From: Myxococcales bacterium
GTDB lineage: Bacteria > Myxococcota_A > Polyangia > Palsa-1104
Reading direction: 5' to 3'
NCBI GenBank assembly: GCA_003153195.1
Contig: PLXG01000033.1
Location: 2,828-38,290 of the forward strand
DNA length: 35,463 nt
A program made the position numbers and the translations under genes. Below the pieces are notes generated by a model. That model searched no databases, was not told the origin of the DNA, and saw only the letters and a list, made by a program, of their open reading frames with translations. This document shows, piece after piece, positions 34,924 through 35,463 of this stretch (position 1 is the stretch's first letter; every line of letters begins with the position of its first letter).

Positions 34924-35463
34924 GCGCTTGGTGGGCACGATCGAAAGATCAGAAATCGGACGCGCACGCCAAGCGGTCGGTGCCGAGCGGACTGTTTCAA
35001 AAGTGCGATGGCTGCGGTCAGACGGTCGACTCCGAAAGCGTGCGGCTCCAGCTCTGGTGCTGCCCGAAATGTAATTTTCATTTCGCCATGCCCACCGAAG
35101 AGCGGATTCGTCTGCTGGTCGATGAAGGAACGTTCGTCGAAGAAGATCAAAACGTGCAGCCGCTCGATCCGCTCAACTTTCGCGACTCGAAGAAATATTC
35201 CGATCGACTGCGCTCGAGTCAGAAATCGACCGGGCTCGCCGACGCGTTTCGCGAAGGCATGGCCAAGATGGATGGGCGTGACGTTTCATTGGGTCTGTTC
35301 GCCTTCGAATTTATGGGCGGCTCGATGGGCAGCGTGGTGGGCGAGAAGATCACCCGTATGTACGAACGCGCGCTCGACAGGCGTGTGCCGGCGGTGCTGA
35401 TGTCGGCATCGGGTGGTGCGCGCATGCAAGAGGGTATTCTTTCGCTCATGCAGATGGCCAAGA
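34920..35463 (+). CDS. accD: Acetyl-CoA carboxylase carboxyltransferase subunit beta (3' end outside window)
   Basis: The first 181 codons are present and the frame is open to the window end. The N-terminal zinc ribbon is C29-x2-C32-x15-C48-x2-C51, as in bacterial AccD. The crotonase-like core follows with FEFMGGSMGSVVGEKI and SASGGARMQEGILSLMQMAK. With AccA it transfers carboxyl from biotin to acetyl-CoA, the first step of fatty acid synthesis. The ATG overlaps the upstream stop (ATGA), so it is translationally coupled to the glycosyltransferase gene, an unusual neighbour. Confidence 0.96.
   Translation, partial: MSAWWARSKDQKSDAHAKRSVPSGLFQKCDGCGQTVDSESVRLQLWCCPKCNFHFAMPTEERIRLLVDEGTFVEEDQNVQPLDPLNFRDSKKYSDRLRSSQKSTGLADAFREGMAKMDGRDVSLGLFAFEFMGGSMGSVVGEKITRMYERALDRRVPAVLMSASGGARMQEGILSLMQMAK

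Overview
The window is a high-GC bacterial chromosome segment (GC about 60% by eye) with closely packed genes. Its gene content points to Myxococcota or a related former deltaproteobacterium. The indications are many lipoproteins and secreted proteins of unknown role, paired matrixin-type proteases whose C-termini resemble MYXO-CTERM tails, SUMF1-domain lipoproteins, a Gld-type ABC transporter, and frequent GTG/TTG starts that overlap the preceding stop codon. The lineage is inferred from family content only; there is no rRNA in the window.

Layout. 1-4218 (+): the tail of a Gld-type ABC transporter operon (ATPase, ABC-2 permease, GldG-like auxiliary protein, DUF4340 protein). 4241-5681 (-): a Cys-rich lipoprotein and a PlsC acyltransferase. 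6060-8484 (-): a three-gene secretion operon with two paralogous matrixins. 8571-10025 (+): gltX. 10069-15557 (-): a lipoprotein with an SHE..EA motif, a decayed nucleotidyltransferase gene with its small partner, a two-gene operon for a Cys-free HExxH protein and a companion, and a small coiled-coil protein. 15755-20616 (+): a membrane glycosyltransferase followed by two SUMF1-domain lipoproteins. 20698-25204: secreted proteins of mostly unknown role, including a neutral-ceramidase-like lipoprotein. 25203-25479 (-): a small-RNA gene with a near-consensus promoter, a 6S-like fold and an intrinsic terminator. 25620-26481: a small secreted protein and a GNAT acetyltransferase. 26494-32775 (-): an incomplete complex I operon in the order nuoA-B-C-D-G-H-I, lacking nuoE, nuoF and nuoJ-N and carrying heptanucleotide repeats in its gaps. 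33387-35463 (+): a DUF155 membrane protein, a polyprenyl-phosphate-sugar-synthase-like glycosyltransferase and the start of accD, all translationally coupled.

The most noteworthy items are the 6S-like RNA on the minus strand at 25203-25479; the heptamer arrays inside the nuo operon, one of which supplies the Shine-Dalgarno of nuoC; the split nuo operon; the nucleotidyltransferase gene with an internal deletion at 11435-11744; and the glycosyltransferase/SUMF1-lipoprotein operon. No CRISPR array, IS element, prophage or tRNA was seen.
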